In this document: positions 35,851-44,847 of the stretch, piece by piece | Position numbering within the stretch: position 1 is the first letter of the stretch | How the letters are laid out: each line of letters begins with the position of its first letter | Source of the DNA: Bacillota bacterium | GTDB taxonomy: Bacteria; Bacillota; Clostridia; Acetivibrionales; DTU013 | Reading direction: 5' to 3' | Length of the DNA stretch: 64,000 nucleotides | Assembly: GCA_023411715.1 (NCBI GenBank) | Contig: JAEYOM010000201.1 | Coordinates: 23,223-87,222 of the forward strand | The notes under the pieces: generated by a model | Seen by the model: only the letters and a program-made list of their open reading frames with translations | Told to the model about the DNA's origin: nothing | Database searches by the model: none | Program-made: the position numbers and the translations under genes

Positions 35851-37241
35851 AGCAGAGGACATTTTTAACAACTCTAGCTCTTTTTCTCTTCTTCTTTAAC
35901 CTCGGAATCTTCATTGTTTCTGTCGCAATGTTCAGGGATACGGCGAACCGTTCGGAGGATAGGAGTCTTAGCGAACATTATTTTATAGCATCCGCCCTGA
36001 TAAAGGATCTCCAAGCTGTGCAAGGGCGTGGAACCGACATAGACGGTTCTTTAAATTCACTGCTTCAGCCTTACAGCTACCTGTCCGGGGATAACAAGGC
36101 GGGGCTCGCATTTTACAAAAATAATCAACTTGTCTATTTCAGTAAAGACGCGACTGTACTGCAGAGCAATTCCCTGGAGCCGCCGGGTAACGGAAATCGC
36201 CTGGCAACGATACGGAAAGTTGACGATAGAACTTATGTTATCGTCTCAGGAAAACTTCCTGCCCCATATGATTCCTACACACTGGTTTATCTTTACGATA
36301 CGACGGAAGCCATAAACTCATGGAACCGCCTGAAAAACATATTATTCTTCGCGGGATTTGTCCTCTCAGTTCTGTTCGCTTTCGGCCTTCTTCTCGTGCT
36401 AAACCGGATATTCAGGCCTCTTAAGCAGATATCCCGGACCTCCAAGGATATCGCGGATGGGGCGTATCAAACAAGACTTCCGGTATCTGGACATGACGAG
36501 CTTACCGAAATGTCGCAGAGCTTCAATCACATGGCGGAGGAAATCCAGCGCCAGATGACGGAACTGAAGGACGCCGCAGATAAAAAGCAGCAGTTCGTCG
36601 ATAATTTCGCTCACGAGCTCCGCACGCCGCTGACAGCAATCTACGGATATGCAGAATACATGCAAAAAGCCGTTTTGTCTGAGGACGACAGACTTTCGGC
36701 ATTGAATTATATTATGTCCGAAAGCCGCCGACTGCAGACGGTAGCGTTTCAATTGCTGGAATTGGCAAATCTACAAAACAATCAGATTAACTGTGAAGAA
36801 CTGAAGGTATCCAGCCTTTTTGAGACGGTCCGTCAAACGCTGAACGGCAAGCTTGCGGGAAAAGATGTTCAGATAGAATTCAGCAGTGTAATAGAGACAA
36901 TCCGTGGAGACACCTGCCTGATGGAAAGCATGTTAATCAATCTGATTGACAACGCGATAAAGGCGTGCGGTACGGGTGGACATATTATTGTAAGCGCGGC
37001 CAAGGAAGCCGAAAGGAAAGCGATCAGTGTCCGGGACAACGGAAAAGGTATGACTCCTGAAGTTCTTTCGCAGATCACGGAACCCTTCTACCGGGGAGAA
37101 AAATCGCGGAACCGGAGCGACGGCGGTGCCGGATTGGGCCTTGCTCTCTGCAAGCAAATAGCTTCGAGCCACGACGCGGAACTAAGCTTTAGCAGCCGTC
37201 CTGGCGAAGGGACAACGGCAAAAATAACTTTTACAACTTAA
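35847..37241 (+). CDS. Sensor histidine kinase with HAMP domain
   Basis: Membrane kinase of 464 residues partnered with the preceding OmpR-type regulator. It has a membrane segment at about residues 5-27, an extracellular sensor of roughly 130 residues, a second membrane segment near 165-185, HAMP, the H box NFAHELRTPLTAIYGY (phospho-accepting His about residue 256) and ATPase boxes DNAIKA, VRDNGKGMT and GAGLGLALCKQI. A longer frame begins at 35790, but the ATGA overlap and membrane topology support 35847. The stimulus is unknown. Confidence 0.95.
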   Translation: MKQRTFLTTLALFLFFFNLGIFIVSVAMFRDTANRSEDRSLSEHYFIASALIKDLQAVQGRGTDIDGSLNSLLQPYSYLSGDNKAGLAFYKNNQLVYFSKDATVLQSNSLEPPGNGNRLATIRKVDDRTYVIVSGKLPAPYDSYTLVYLYDTTEAINSWNRLKNILFFAGFVLSVLFAFGLLLVLNRIFRPLKQISRTSKDIADGAYQTRLPVSGHDELTEMSQSFNHMAEEIQRQMTELKDAADKKQQFVDNFAHELRTPLTAIYGYAEYMQKAVLSEDDRLSALNYIMSESRRLQTVAFQLLELANLQNNQINCEELKVSSLFETVRQTLNGKLAGKDVQIEFSSVIETIRGDTCLMESMLINLIDNAIKACGTGGHIIVSAAKEAERKAISVRDNGKGMTPEVLSQITEPFYRGEKSRNRSDGGAGLGLALCKQIASSHDAELSFSSRPGEGTTAKITFTT

Positions 37242-37267
37242 TAATAACTTGATTACGATTCTATAAT
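37238..37267 (+). promoter_or_regulatory. Candidate promoter for the secreted PepSY-like protein
   Basis: TATAAT at 37262-37267 with a weak TTAATA (37238-37243) 18 bases upstream. It starts at the stop codon of the kinase, giving the secreted protein an independent promoter. Confidence 0.45.
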
Positions 37268-37304
37268 TCAGGCCTCATATACTGGTTCCTGTGATCACAA
37301 ACAA

Positions 37305-37336
37305 ACAATAAAACAATAAAACAATAAAACAATAAA
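37305..37336 (+). repeat. Four perfect ACAATAAA repeats abutting a ribosome site
   Basis: Four tandem copies of the eight-base unit ACAATAAA (37305-37336) end exactly at GGAG, the Shine-Dalgarno of the gene at 37349. Such tracts can gain or lose units by slippage. Eight-base steps would alter leader length but not the reading frame. Confidence 0.9.
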
Positions 37337-37348
37337 GGAGAGATTCAC

Positions 37349-38242
37349 ATGAAAACAAACAGATCGGAAGGTAAACATGTCCAGAAGTCCGTTTTAGCAG
37401 CCGCAATGATCATCGGAGCCAGCACAATGATATTTCAGGGATTTACACAAGTAGCCGCAGCGGGGGAATATAACAAGACAAATACGATCCCCACAAGCTA
37501 CGTAAGTTACATGGATCAGTCATCCAGTACGGTGAAGAACAGCCTGCCGGAAGGCTACAAAAAAGCAAATTATACGGTAAGGGACATTGACCTTGAGTAT
37601 TACCGCAATCAAAAACCTACAAGCAAGGACATGGCAAAGAAAAATGCTGCCGAGATCGGAGCTCAGGCCTTGTGGAGCGTATATGGCTTAAGCCTGGAGG
37701 GGCAGGTGGTTGAAATGGGTTATCAGTCGGCAACCGACAGTATTCCCCGTTCAAGATGGTATGCCGATGTTCTGATCAACGGTGAACGCAGCTATTGCTT
37801 CGAAGTAGACTCTGTAACGGGAGAAATATTCGCTGTAAACCACTGCAGAACGCTGGATAAAAATGTTTCCGTAGCTTATGACGCAGCACTTGCCAAGAAC
37901 CCGCAGGAATATGCGGCGCTGGCAAAGAAAACTGCTGAGAAGCTCAATGTCGTTCACGGCGCGGTCGTGTCGGTTGAATACAACTGCCAGGGCTACAGAA
38001 ATAACGACCCTGATATCACATTCAATATCAAGGGCGAAAATGGCGAAGTTGCCTCGATGACTTTCTCAAGATATGACAAGGCTTTGCTTGCAGTCAGCTA
38101 TAATTCGGGATACCAATATACGCTGAAAACCATGGAAAGAATTGAACAGGAGACTAAGGATAGGGACGCACAGAGGCGGAAATCAGCGCCCTCTGCCAAT
38201 GGAAACCAAGCTCCTTCTCTTACAATAACAGCAGACAATTAA
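37349..38242 (+). CDS. Secreted PepSY-like protein of unknown function
   Basis: A 297-residue exported protein. Residues 1-38 form a signal peptide (basic start, VLAAAMIIGASTMIFQGF, AAA-type cleavage site). The middle has two PepSY-like units, the clearest being RWYADVLINGERSYCFEVDS then VTGEIFAVN. The C-terminus is charged and low in complexity. GGAGAG precedes the ATG. It follows a two-component pair and a tandem repeat tract, so its expression may be controlled by both. PepSY-like domains often inhibit proteases or peptidases, but no target is visible. Confidence 0.75.
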   Translation: MKTNRSEGKHVQKSVLAAAMIIGASTMIFQGFTQVAAAGEYNKTNTIPTSYVSYMDQSSSTVKNSLPEGYKKANYTVRDIDLEYYRNQKPTSKDMAKKNAAEIGAQALWSVYGLSLEGQVVEMGYQSATDSIPRSRWYADVLINGERSYCFEVDSVTGEIFAVNHCRTLDKNVSVAYDAALAKNPQEYAALAKKTAEKLNVVHGAVVSVEYNCQGYRNNDPDITFNIKGENGEVASMTFSRYDKALLAVSYNSGYQYTLKTMERIEQETKDRDAQRRKSAPSANGNQAPSLTITADN

Positions 38243-38552
38243 AAAATATATAGTCCAGGTTGCCGAGTTAAAACGTGACAGCTTGGGCTATATTTACAAC
38301 TGACGCTGCTCTGTTCATTCATGAGCTTTTTTTACGTAATCGGCTGGCCGCATTTCCGGCTAGCCGATTTTTATACTCCCCCTGGATCCTTATCATACTC
38401 GCTATGCGCGAGTAAAGGGTATTTGTCGTTATCGACATTTCTCTGCCCTAACATATCACTCTTCTATTAGGGATTTATGCGGCATATAATTTATTGTTTC
38501 GCATCCATACGCGATCAGAGGATCCCAGTGTTCGAAAGGCCGGAGGTTAGCC
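38243..38552. other. 310-base intergenic region with two hairpins
   Basis: It holds a weak hairpin, ATATAGTCCA/TGGGCTATAT (38248-38293), and the terminator at 38338-38374. Ahead of the cotS-like gene CATATAAT (38483-38490) resembles the -10 of mother-cell sigma factors E and K, but I see no matching -35. Nothing else is assignable. Confidence 0.5.
38338..38374 (+). terminator. Terminator after the secreted PepSY-like gene
   Basis: AATCGGCT (38338-38345) pairs with AGCCGATT (38362-38369), with inner CCG/CGG pairs, and is followed by TTTTTA. Confidence 0.85.
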
Positions 38553-39542
38553 ATGCAGGGAATGGAAAGAGAAATAGCCGAAAACTATGGACTGGAAGTG
38601 AAAAATCTGTTTCCATATAAGGATACGTATATGATAGTAACTGCGCAGGGGCGCAAGGTCATAAAAAAGATACCCTTTTCAGTCGACAGGTTGAGATTCG
38701 TACACGGTGCAAAGGAACACCTCGCCAGCAACGGATTTGACAATATAGACAGGTATATTTGCACAGCGTCGGGAGAACCGGGCTTCCTGTATAATAACGT
38801 CTATTATACGCTGACAGACTTTTCGGAAGGTCGAGAGAGCAACTTTGACAGCGACAATGATGTGAAAAAGGCTGCGCTCGCACTGGCTGATCTGCATAAA
38901 GCGTCAAGAGGATATACGGCTCCCGAAAACAGTAAAGTGCAGGATGATTTGGGCAAGCTGCCGGGATTTTTCGCCAAACGCCTTGATGATATAAAGAAGA
39001 TGAAGAAACAGGCTAAAAAGGGTAAAGGCAGGTTCGATCAGCTTTTTCTCCAGTATGTCGACTACTTTATCGAACTGGGTGAAAAAGCGTCACAGGAGCT
39101 TGAAGCGTCCGACTATGCGAGAATAGCCGAAAGAACCAGAAAAGAGGGGCTCTTCTGTCATCATGATTACACCCACCATAACATATTGATGGAGGGCGAA
39201 AAAGTGATCGTAACGAACTTCGACTACTGCTGCCATGAATTAAGAGTATATGATATCGCCAACTTTATTCGCAGGAAGATGCGCAAGTGCGATTGGGATA
39301 TATCCAAAACAGAAATCATAATACAATCCTACAACTCTATAGAAACGTTGAGCAGCGATGAACTGGCTGTAATGAAGATCATACTGCAGTTTCCCCAGAA
39401 GTTCTGGCGGGTAGTCAACCGGTATTACAACAGCAGGCGCAGCTGGTCCGAGAAGAGCTTCATCATGCGGCTTCAGGAGGTAATCGATGAAGTTGCGCCG
39501 CTGAATAACTTCTTATCCGAGTACCAAAGGCTTTTTCTTTAA
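38553..39542 (+). CDS. CotS-family spore coat kinase-like protein
   Basis: A 329-residue protein of the CotS/CotI family, which adopts the aminoglycoside-phosphotransferase fold and is placed in the spore coat. The segment GLFCHHDYTHHNILM corresponds to the HGDxxxxN catalytic loop, with HHD in place of HGD, and VIVTNFDYCCHELRVYDIAN to the metal-binding DFE/D region (here FDY). This pattern is usual for CotS proteins. The C-terminal QFPQKFWRVVNRYY is another family signature. It lacks a nearby coat operon and may be transcribed by sigma E or K. Confidence 0.87.
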   Translation: MQGMEREIAENYGLEVKNLFPYKDTYMIVTAQGRKVIKKIPFSVDRLRFVHGAKEHLASNGFDNIDRYICTASGEPGFLYNNVYYTLTDFSEGRESNFDSDNDVKKAALALADLHKASRGYTAPENSKVQDDLGKLPGFFAKRLDDIKKMKKQAKKGKGRFDQLFLQYVDYFIELGEKASQELEASDYARIAERTRKEGLFCHHDYTHHNILMEGEKVIVTNFDYCCHELRVYDIANFIRRKMRKCDWDISKTEIIIQSYNSIETLSSDELAVMKIILQFPQKFWRVVNRYYNSRRSWSEKSFIMRLQEVIDEVAPLNNFLSEYQRLFL

Positions 39543-39550
39543 GAAGCGTG

Positions 39551-41221
39551 TCAAAACAGTCCGGTTATTATGCCGTTCTCGTCTATATCGATCTTCTCGG
39601 CTGCGGGGACCCTTGGCAAGCCCGGCATCGTCATGATCTCACCGGTTAGGGCTACTATGAAGCCGGCGCCTGCAGACACCTTTATCTCACGGACATTGAT
39701 CTCGAAATTCTCTGGCCTTCCGAGGATATTTGGGTTATCTGAAAGTGAGTATTGGGTCTTTGCCATACATATAGGAAGCTCGTCAAGGTGCATTTCTTCA
39801 AGCTTTTTAATGGCTTTATCTGCCGCAGGTGTGTAGGTAACGCCGCGTGCGCCGTATATTTCTCTGGCAATGGTCTCTATCTTGGTTTTTACAGGGTCCT
39901 TCTCGTCATAAAGCGTTTTAAAGCCCGAAGGTATATTATGTATCACGTGCACCAGCTTTTCCGCGAGCTCCTTTCCACCTTCGCCGCCTTTTGCAAAGAC
40001 CTGCGAAAATGCAACCTCTACGTTCATACCTTTGCATCTCGTCCTTACATACTCGATCTCCTCATGGGTATCGGAATCAAAATGATTAATGGCGACAACT
40101 ACCGGAACGCCGTATTTTTTGAGATTTTCAACATGCTTCTCAAGGTTTGCGAAGCCTACCTTGAGGGAATGCAGATCTTCCTGTTTTAGATTTTCCTTTT
40201 TAGCACCGCCGTTATATTTTAATGCGCGGATCGTCGCGACAAGAACGGCGGCATCCGGTTTGAAGCCCGCGAAACGGCATTTTATATCAAAGAATTTCTC
40301 GGCGCCCAGATCGGCCCCGAAGCCCGCTTCGGTTATTACGTAGTCCGCCAGCTTCAAAGCAAGCTTAGTCGCATTAATACTGTTGCAGCCGTGTGCTATG
40401 TTTGCGAATGGCCCGCCGTGCATTAATGCAGGGGTGTTTTCCAGAGTCTGGACCAGGTTCGGCTTGATCGCGTCTTTAAGCAGCAGTGTCATCGCTCCTT
40501 CGACTTTCAGCTGCGATGCTGTGACAGGCGCGCCGGAGTAGGTATATCCGATAATGATCCTGCCGAGCCTTTTTTTCAGATCCGTCAGGTTGCTTGCCAG
40601 ACACAGTATCGCCATGACCTCCGATGCCACGGTTATGACAAAACCGTCCTCACGGGGGGTTCCGTTAGCCTTTCCTCCGAGCCCGACGACAATGCTCCTC
40701 AGGGCTCTGTCGTTCATATCCATAGCCCTCTTCCAGGAGATCTGCCTGGGATCTATGCCAAGTTCGTTGCCCTGCTGTATATGGTTGTCTATCGCAGCCG
40801 ACAGCAGATTGTTGGCTGTAGTTATAGCGTGCATATCGCCTGTGAAATGCAGGTTTATATCCTCCATGGGAACGACCTGTGAATACCCTCCGCCCGCCGC
40901 CCCTCCTTTCACGCCCATAACAGGGCCGAGCGAAGGTTCCCTGAGTGCGATAATCGCCTTCTTGCCGATTTTCGCCATAGCCTGCCCCAACCCGACGGTG
41001 GTTGTAGTTTTTCCCTCTCCCGCAGGAGTGGGATTGATCGCCGTGACAAGGATAAGTTTGCCGTCCTTGCGACCCTTTACCCTTTCCCACAATTCAGGCG
41101 ACAGCTTGGCCTTGTATCTGCCGTAAAGCTCCAATTCATCCGCCTGTATGCCGATAGAGGCGGCAATCTCGGAAATCGGTTTCATTTTGGACTGCTGGGC
41201 TATTTCTATATCGGTAAGCAT
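39551..41221 (-). CDS. fhs: Formate-tetrahydrofolate ligase
   Basis: ATP-dependent condensation of formate with tetrahydrofolate to 10-formyl-THF, a one-carbon entry step in acetogens and many clostridia. The protein has the P-loop PTPAGEGKTTTTVGLGQA (about residue 62) and the signature EPSLGPVMGVKGGAAGGGYS. The ATG at 41221 gives MLTDIEIAQQSKMKPISEIA and 556 residues, the family length; an upstream ATG at 41257 adds 12 residues. GAAAGG lies nine bases before 41221. It converges with the cotS-like gene and is divergent from yabG. Confidence 0.97.
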   Translation of the reverse strand: MLTDIEIAQQSKMKPISEIAASIGIQADELELYGRYKAKLSPELWERVKGRKDGKLILVTAINPTPAGEGKTTTTVGLGQAMAKIGKKAIIALREPSLGPVMGVKGGAAGGGYSQVVPMEDINLHFTGDMHAITTANNLLSAAIDNHIQQGNELGIDPRQISWKRAMDMNDRALRSIVVGLGGKANGTPREDGFVITVASEVMAILCLASNLTDLKKRLGRIIIGYTYSGAPVTASQLKVEGAMTLLLKDAIKPNLVQTLENTPALMHGGPFANIAHGCNSINATKLALKLADYVITEAGFGADLGAEKFFDIKCRFAGFKPDAAVLVATIRALKYNGGAKKENLKQEDLHSLKVGFANLEKHVENLKKYGVPVVVAINHFDSDTHEEIEYVRTRCKGMNVEVAFSQVFAKGGEGGKELAEKLVHVIHNIPSGFKTLYDEKDPVKTKIETIAREIYGARGVTYTPAADKAIKKLEEMHLDELPICMAKTQYSLSDNPNILGRPENFEINVREIKVSAGAGFIVALTGEIMTMPGLPRVPAAEKIDIDENGIITGLF

Positions 41222-41274
41222 ATCGTTCAACCTTTCTTTCAAGCCGGGTTGTTTCATGTATTATTTTACTTTAC

Positions 41275-41303
41275 ATTATACCAACCTGTTTTTGTCAAAA
41301 CAA
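41275..41303 (-). promoter_or_regulatory. SigA promoter of fhs
   Basis: On the minus strand TTGTTT (41298-41303), 17-base spacer, TATAAT (41275-41280). The start codon at 41221 lies about 50 bases downstream. No folate riboswitch is visible in the leader. Confidence 0.7.
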
Positions 41304-41432
41304 TACTTAAGGCTTCCATAACGCCGCATTTTCAATTATTCCGTCACAAATGCCATATATGTAAACATATTATGTATTAGCGATAATTCGATTATTCCGG
41401 GACCGGATCGAAGCTGGGATGGTGATGGATAC

Positions 41433-42359
41433 ATGGACGGGCTGAAAATCGGCGACATAGTTGCCAGAAAATCCTACGCATATGATATCTTTTTCAAGGT
41501 AGTTAATATAACAAATAATGGCACCGACAGAATAGCTACCCTGAAGGGGATCAGCTACAGGATCGAAGCGGATGCTCCCGAATCGGATCTTCAGGTGCAG
41601 CCCGAGCACAAGGTGAGGGAATACAGGGACAGGTGCTGCCTGGTCGCACAGACAAGGGCTGCGGACAGAAAAGGGCAGTCCTCCGATAGTAGGGGCACTG
41701 CAGTAGAATACGCAGGAAATTATTTCTCGCCGCGCTTCAGGGGATACACAAAAAAAGCGTATAACAGAGATACTTCAAACGAGAAAATGGCCAAAATGAA
41801 GCGGCCCGGGAAAGTACTCCATTTGGATGGAGACAAGGATTATCTCGACAGTTGCCTTGAAGAATACAGAAAACTCGGACTGGAGGTCGCAGGCCAGTAT
41901 GTTCCGGAAAAGGAGCAGCCGGGTAAGGTGGCAGCCCTGTTAAAGGAGCATAGACCTGATATACTGGTGCTGACGGGGCATGACGGCTTTATAAAGGGTG
42001 AGGACAGTTATACCAATATCGCTTCCTACAGAAATTCGCGCTACTTTATAGAAGCGGTCAGGGAAGCAAGAAAATATAACAGTGATATGGATTCGCTCGT
42101 AATTTTTGCCGGTGCATGCCAGTCTTTATATAAAGAAATAATAAAGGCAGGAGCGAATTTTGCCAGCGCTCCGTTCAGAGACCTGATCCATGCGCTTGAC
42201 CCTGTCAGGGTCTGCCAGAAAATTGCTTTTACGAGTATAGAGAAGGTCCTGAATGCACAGGACGTAATAGACAATACAATAACGGGAAAGACAGGTATCG
42301 GCGGTATCCAGACAAGGGGGAAATACAGGGAGGGTTTTCCTGAGGAACCATATATCTAG
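41433..42359 (+). CDS. yabG: Sporulation-specific protease YabG
   Basis: Cysteine protease of the spore coat (308 residues) that trims coat proteins in Bacillus and Clostridioides. The N-terminus MDGLKIGDIVARKSYAYDIFF is the YabG signature, and GHDGFIKGEDSYTNIASYRN and VIFAGACQSLY supply the conserved His and Cys regions. In many Firmicutes yabG precedes veg and ispE, as in this window, which supports the assignment. The ATG is preceded by GGGATGGTG, a modest ribosome site. Confidence 0.93.
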   Translation: MDGLKIGDIVARKSYAYDIFFKVVNITNNGTDRIATLKGISYRIEADAPESDLQVQPEHKVREYRDRCCLVAQTRAADRKGQSSDSRGTAVEYAGNYFSPRFRGYTKKAYNRDTSNEKMAKMKRPGKVLHLDGDKDYLDSCLEEYRKLGLEVAGQYVPEKEQPGKVAALLKEHRPDILVLTGHDGFIKGEDSYTNIASYRNSRYFIEAVREARKYNSDMDSLVIFAGACQSLYKEIIKAGANFASAPFRDLIHALDPVRVCQKIAFTSIEKVLNAQDVIDNTITGKTGIGGIQTRGKYREGFPEEPYI

Positions 42360-42497
42360 TAAATAAGGAATGTAAATCTAGGAAATAATCATGCAACCGG
42401 TGTTTGGATCCATAATTAAATTTTAACCGAAAAACAGCCATAATATGGAATTAATGCCCGAAAGACTATCAAAATCAATATTTTTTTTAAAAAAAGC

Positions 42498-42527
42498 TTG
42501 ACATAAATAAATTACCCTTGTTATAAT
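42498..42527 (+). promoter_or_regulatory. veg upstream promoter P1
   Basis: TTGACA (42498-42503), 18-base spacer, TATAAT (42522-42527). Both hexamers are perfect SigA consensus. It lies just after a poly-T/poly-A rich stretch that may serve as an UP element. Confidence 0.8.
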
Positions 42528-42538
42528 ATATTATTTTT

Positions 42539-42567
42539 TTGACAAGCTGTACTTTTTGTGATATAAT
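42539..42567 (+). promoter_or_regulatory. veg downstream promoter P2
   Basis: TTGACA (42539-42544), 17-base spacer, TATAAT (42562-42567): a complete SigA consensus only 40 bases after P1, giving a leader of about 20 bases before the veg ATG. GAGGTG serves as ribosome site. Two perfect promoters in tandem imply very high transcription. Confidence 0.85.
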
Positions 42568-42594
42568 AAATAAAACAGAAGATGAGGTGATTCA

Positions 42595-42861
42595 ATGGCG
42601 GAAAAGAGTGACCTGTTTCAAATAAAGAAAAACATTGAAACCTGCATTGGCCAAAAAGTACAGTTGAAAGCTAATAAGGGAAGAAAAAAGGCATTTATTA
42701 AAGAGGGAGTTATTGAGAATTCATATCCCAGCATCTTCATCATCAAGTTTGAGAACGAATACGAGACAACAAGAAGGGTTTCCTACAGTTATACAGACAT
42801 TCTCACGAAGGCAGTTGAGTTGGTAATTTGCAAGGATGACAAAAGAATCAGAGTCAGCTGA
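42595..42861 (+). CDS. veg: Veg family protein
   Basis: A short (88 residues) conserved Firmicutes protein that in Bacillus stimulates biofilm formation by modulating SinR. Family elements visible are the N-terminal IKKNIETCIGQKVQLKANKGRKK and the ending FENEYETTRRVSYSYTDILT. The gene stands between yabG and a DUF3794 coat gene, as in many spore formers. It is driven by two consensus promoters and closed by a strong terminator. Confidence 0.93.
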   Translation: MAEKSDLFQIKKNIETCIGQKVQLKANKGRKKAFIKEGVIENSYPSIFIIKFENEYETTRRVSYSYTDILTKAVELVICKDDKRIRVS

Positions 42862-42893
42862 CATGATGATCAAGATAAGAATAAAACCTTTTT

Positions 42894-42930
42894 AAAGCGA
42901 CCCGATCGTAGAACGACCGGGTCGCTTTCA
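42894..42930 (+). terminator. Terminator of veg
   Basis: AAAGCGACCCG (42894-42904) pairs perfectly with CGGGTCGCTTT (42918-42928), with TCG/CGA continuing the stem inward. The T tract is short (three T's). Confidence 0.8.
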
Positions 42931-42936
42931 TGTGAA

Positions 42937-43023
42937 ACCTGGATGCTCGATGCTTCCGGGTTTTTTATTAATGGAACATAGCGTAGTCTTGTTCAAAAAA
43001 TCTGGATGCTTGATGCTTCCAGG
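42937..43023 (+). repeat. Two near-copies of a small hairpin unit
   Basis: CTGGATGCTCGATGCTTCCGG (42939-42959) recurs as CTGGATGCTTGATGCTTCCAG (43002-43022). Each can fold on itself; the first is followed by a T run (42961-42966) and could be a second terminator. The 60-base spacing and two-base divergence suggest duplication. Confidence 0.7.
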
Positions 43024-43155
43024 TTATTTATTTATGTAATATTTTAACCCCCTTGTCAATATACATTAGATAAGCTGCAGTGAAAAATCATACCCAGTAT
43101 TTTCATTGCACATAAATGAAACATGTCTGCAGTCATGCGGGGGGAGGATTTTTTC

Positions 43156-44721
43156 ATGTCTCTTGAATTGATAAGGGAGGCCGTCAGGCTGAATCAACCT
43201 ATAGGCGAGGATACGACCCAGGCTATTGTCGAGAATGATATCATAGTGCCGGATATAAAACCGGATATTGCCCGTATATTGCTTTTGGACGGCGATGCGT
43301 TCGTAAACGGTGTGGAGACTGCATCTGACAAACTTTTGATCACTGGTACGGTGAGATATAAGATACTTTATGTTTCAGACGATCCTGAACAACCGATAAA
43401 AAGCATCAATACGTCATCAGGCTTCCATTATTCGGTGGATATCCCAGAAGCGAGGCAGGGCATGCAGAGCCGTGTCAAATGCGATATTGAACACATGGAG
43501 TATGAGATCCTCAACAGCAGAAAGGTCAATGTAAAAGCGATACTCAATCTGTACGGCAAGGTGACGAGCCCGTTCGAGCAGTATATAACCAGGGATTTTT
43601 CAGGAGTTGAGGAAGTACAGGTCCTGAGAAACACGATCAGCGTCAATTCCTATATAGGAGAGAGCAGCGCAGTCTGCCCTGTAAGAGAGACACTGGAATT
43701 GCCCGCGGGAAAGCCGACGATACTTGAAATATTGAGAAATGACGCCAAGGTTTCAGGCAAGGAGTACAAGGTAAGCGAAGGTAAGCTTGCCGTCAAAGGA
43801 GAACTGAACATATCCACGCTTTACATCGCAGATGATGAAACACGTAGCATCCAGTTCATGGAGCACGAGGTACCATTTACGCAGCTTGTCGATCTGGACG
43901 GCATAGATGAGGATTCGTATTGCAACGTGGATTTCGATCTCCGTGAATTGAGTTTTGATGCAGAGGAGGATGCCGACGGAGAACTCCGCCTGCTCAAGTG
44001 TGAAACGACGTTGGGCATTTATGCGGAAAGCTTCGGAAAGAAGGATATAGAACTGGTTGAGGACGCGTACAGTCCAAATTCGAGGATGAGTCTGGAGAAA
44101 GATCAGCTGAAACTCGATGAACTCGTATCGGATAACAGGAGCCAGATCACGCTCAAAGATACCGTTGTTCTCGACGACGATGCGCCTGACATCTCCGAGC
44201 TTTTCAACGTACTCGGTAGGGTGTCCGTTTCCGGAAGCGAGATAACCGATGACCGCGTAACGATTGAGGGTGTAATTGCCTCCAATGTCCTTTACCTCTC
44301 AAACAACAAAGAGCAGCCCGTTTATTGTGCGGACCGTGAAATACCGTTCAGGCATACCCTGGATGTGAAAGGCGCAAAAGCCGGCATGAGTCTGGACGTT
44401 GAAATGGATATTGATCACTGCAGCTACAGCATAATATCGTCTAAAGAAATCGAAGTCAGATATAATATAGGCTTGAATACCAGATTCAGCAGGCAGATAT
44501 CGATACCCGTCATATCAAAAGCCTTGGATCAGCCGCTGGATGACAATCGGCTGGCTCAGCAGCCCAGTGTTACGATCTACTTCGCACAGCAGAACGATAC
44601 TTTGTGGAAGGTTGCGAAAAAATATTACACCACGATGGATGAACTCAGGAAGAACAATGGCTTCGAGGAAAACGCCCAGCTTACTGCCGGCGAACAGATT
44701 CTTATTCCGAGAAAGATATGA
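43156..44721 (+). CDS. DUF3794 and LysM spore-coat-type protein
   Basis: A 521-residue protein with an acidic N-terminal beta-rich region, repeated DUF3794 units (DIIVPDIKPDIARILLLDGD and the later VVLDDDAPDISELFNVLGRV show the same pattern) and a C-terminal LysM peptidoglycan-binding domain (about residues 472-521, QNDTLWKVAKKYYTTMDELR). DUF3794-LysM proteins of clostridia act in spore coat or cortex assembly next to SpoIVA-type genes. The ATG at 43156 is chosen because GGGGAGG lies at 43141-43147; an ATG at 43123 would add 11 residues. It probably follows the veg unit. Confidence 0.9.
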   Translation: MSLELIREAVRLNQPIGEDTTQAIVENDIIVPDIKPDIARILLLDGDAFVNGVETASDKLLITGTVRYKILYVSDDPEQPIKSINTSSGFHYSVDIPEARQGMQSRVKCDIEHMEYEILNSRKVNVKAILNLYGKVTSPFEQYITRDFSGVEEVQVLRNTISVNSYIGESSAVCPVRETLELPAGKPTILEILRNDAKVSGKEYKVSEGKLAVKGELNISTLYIADDETRSIQFMEHEVPFTQLVDLDGIDEDSYCNVDFDLRELSFDAEEDADGELRLLKCETTLGIYAESFGKKDIELVEDAYSPNSRMSLEKDQLKLDELVSDNRSQITLKDTVVLDDDAPDISELFNVLGRVSVSGSEITDDRVTIEGVIASNVLYLSNNKEQPVYCADREIPFRHTLDVKGAKAGMSLDVEMDIDHCSYSIISSKEIEVRYNIGLNTRFSRQISIPVISKALDQPLDDNRLAQQPSVTIYFAQQNDTLWKVAKKYYTTMDELRKNNGFEENAQLTAGEQILIPRKI

Positions 44722-44751
44722 TGTATTTTTAAAGATGAATAAATTATACAT

Positions 44752-44785
44752 AAGTGCCTGAAAATATGTTTTCGGGCACTTTTTA
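44752..44785 (+). terminator. Terminator after the DUF3794-LysM gene
   Basis: AAGTGCCTGAAAA (44752-44764) pairs with TTTTCGGGCACTT (44769-44781) around TATG and is followed by TTTA. The stem is 13 pairs including one G-U. Confidence 0.9.
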
Positions 44786-44847
44786 TTGTATTCATAATGT
44801 TCTTTGTATATAATGTACCTAATGATATTGAACGAACGAGGTACGCG

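Noticed and set aside
41222..41432. Search for a folate (THF) riboswitch before fhs
   Set aside because: The leader is short and shows none of the conserved THF-riboswitch pairing.
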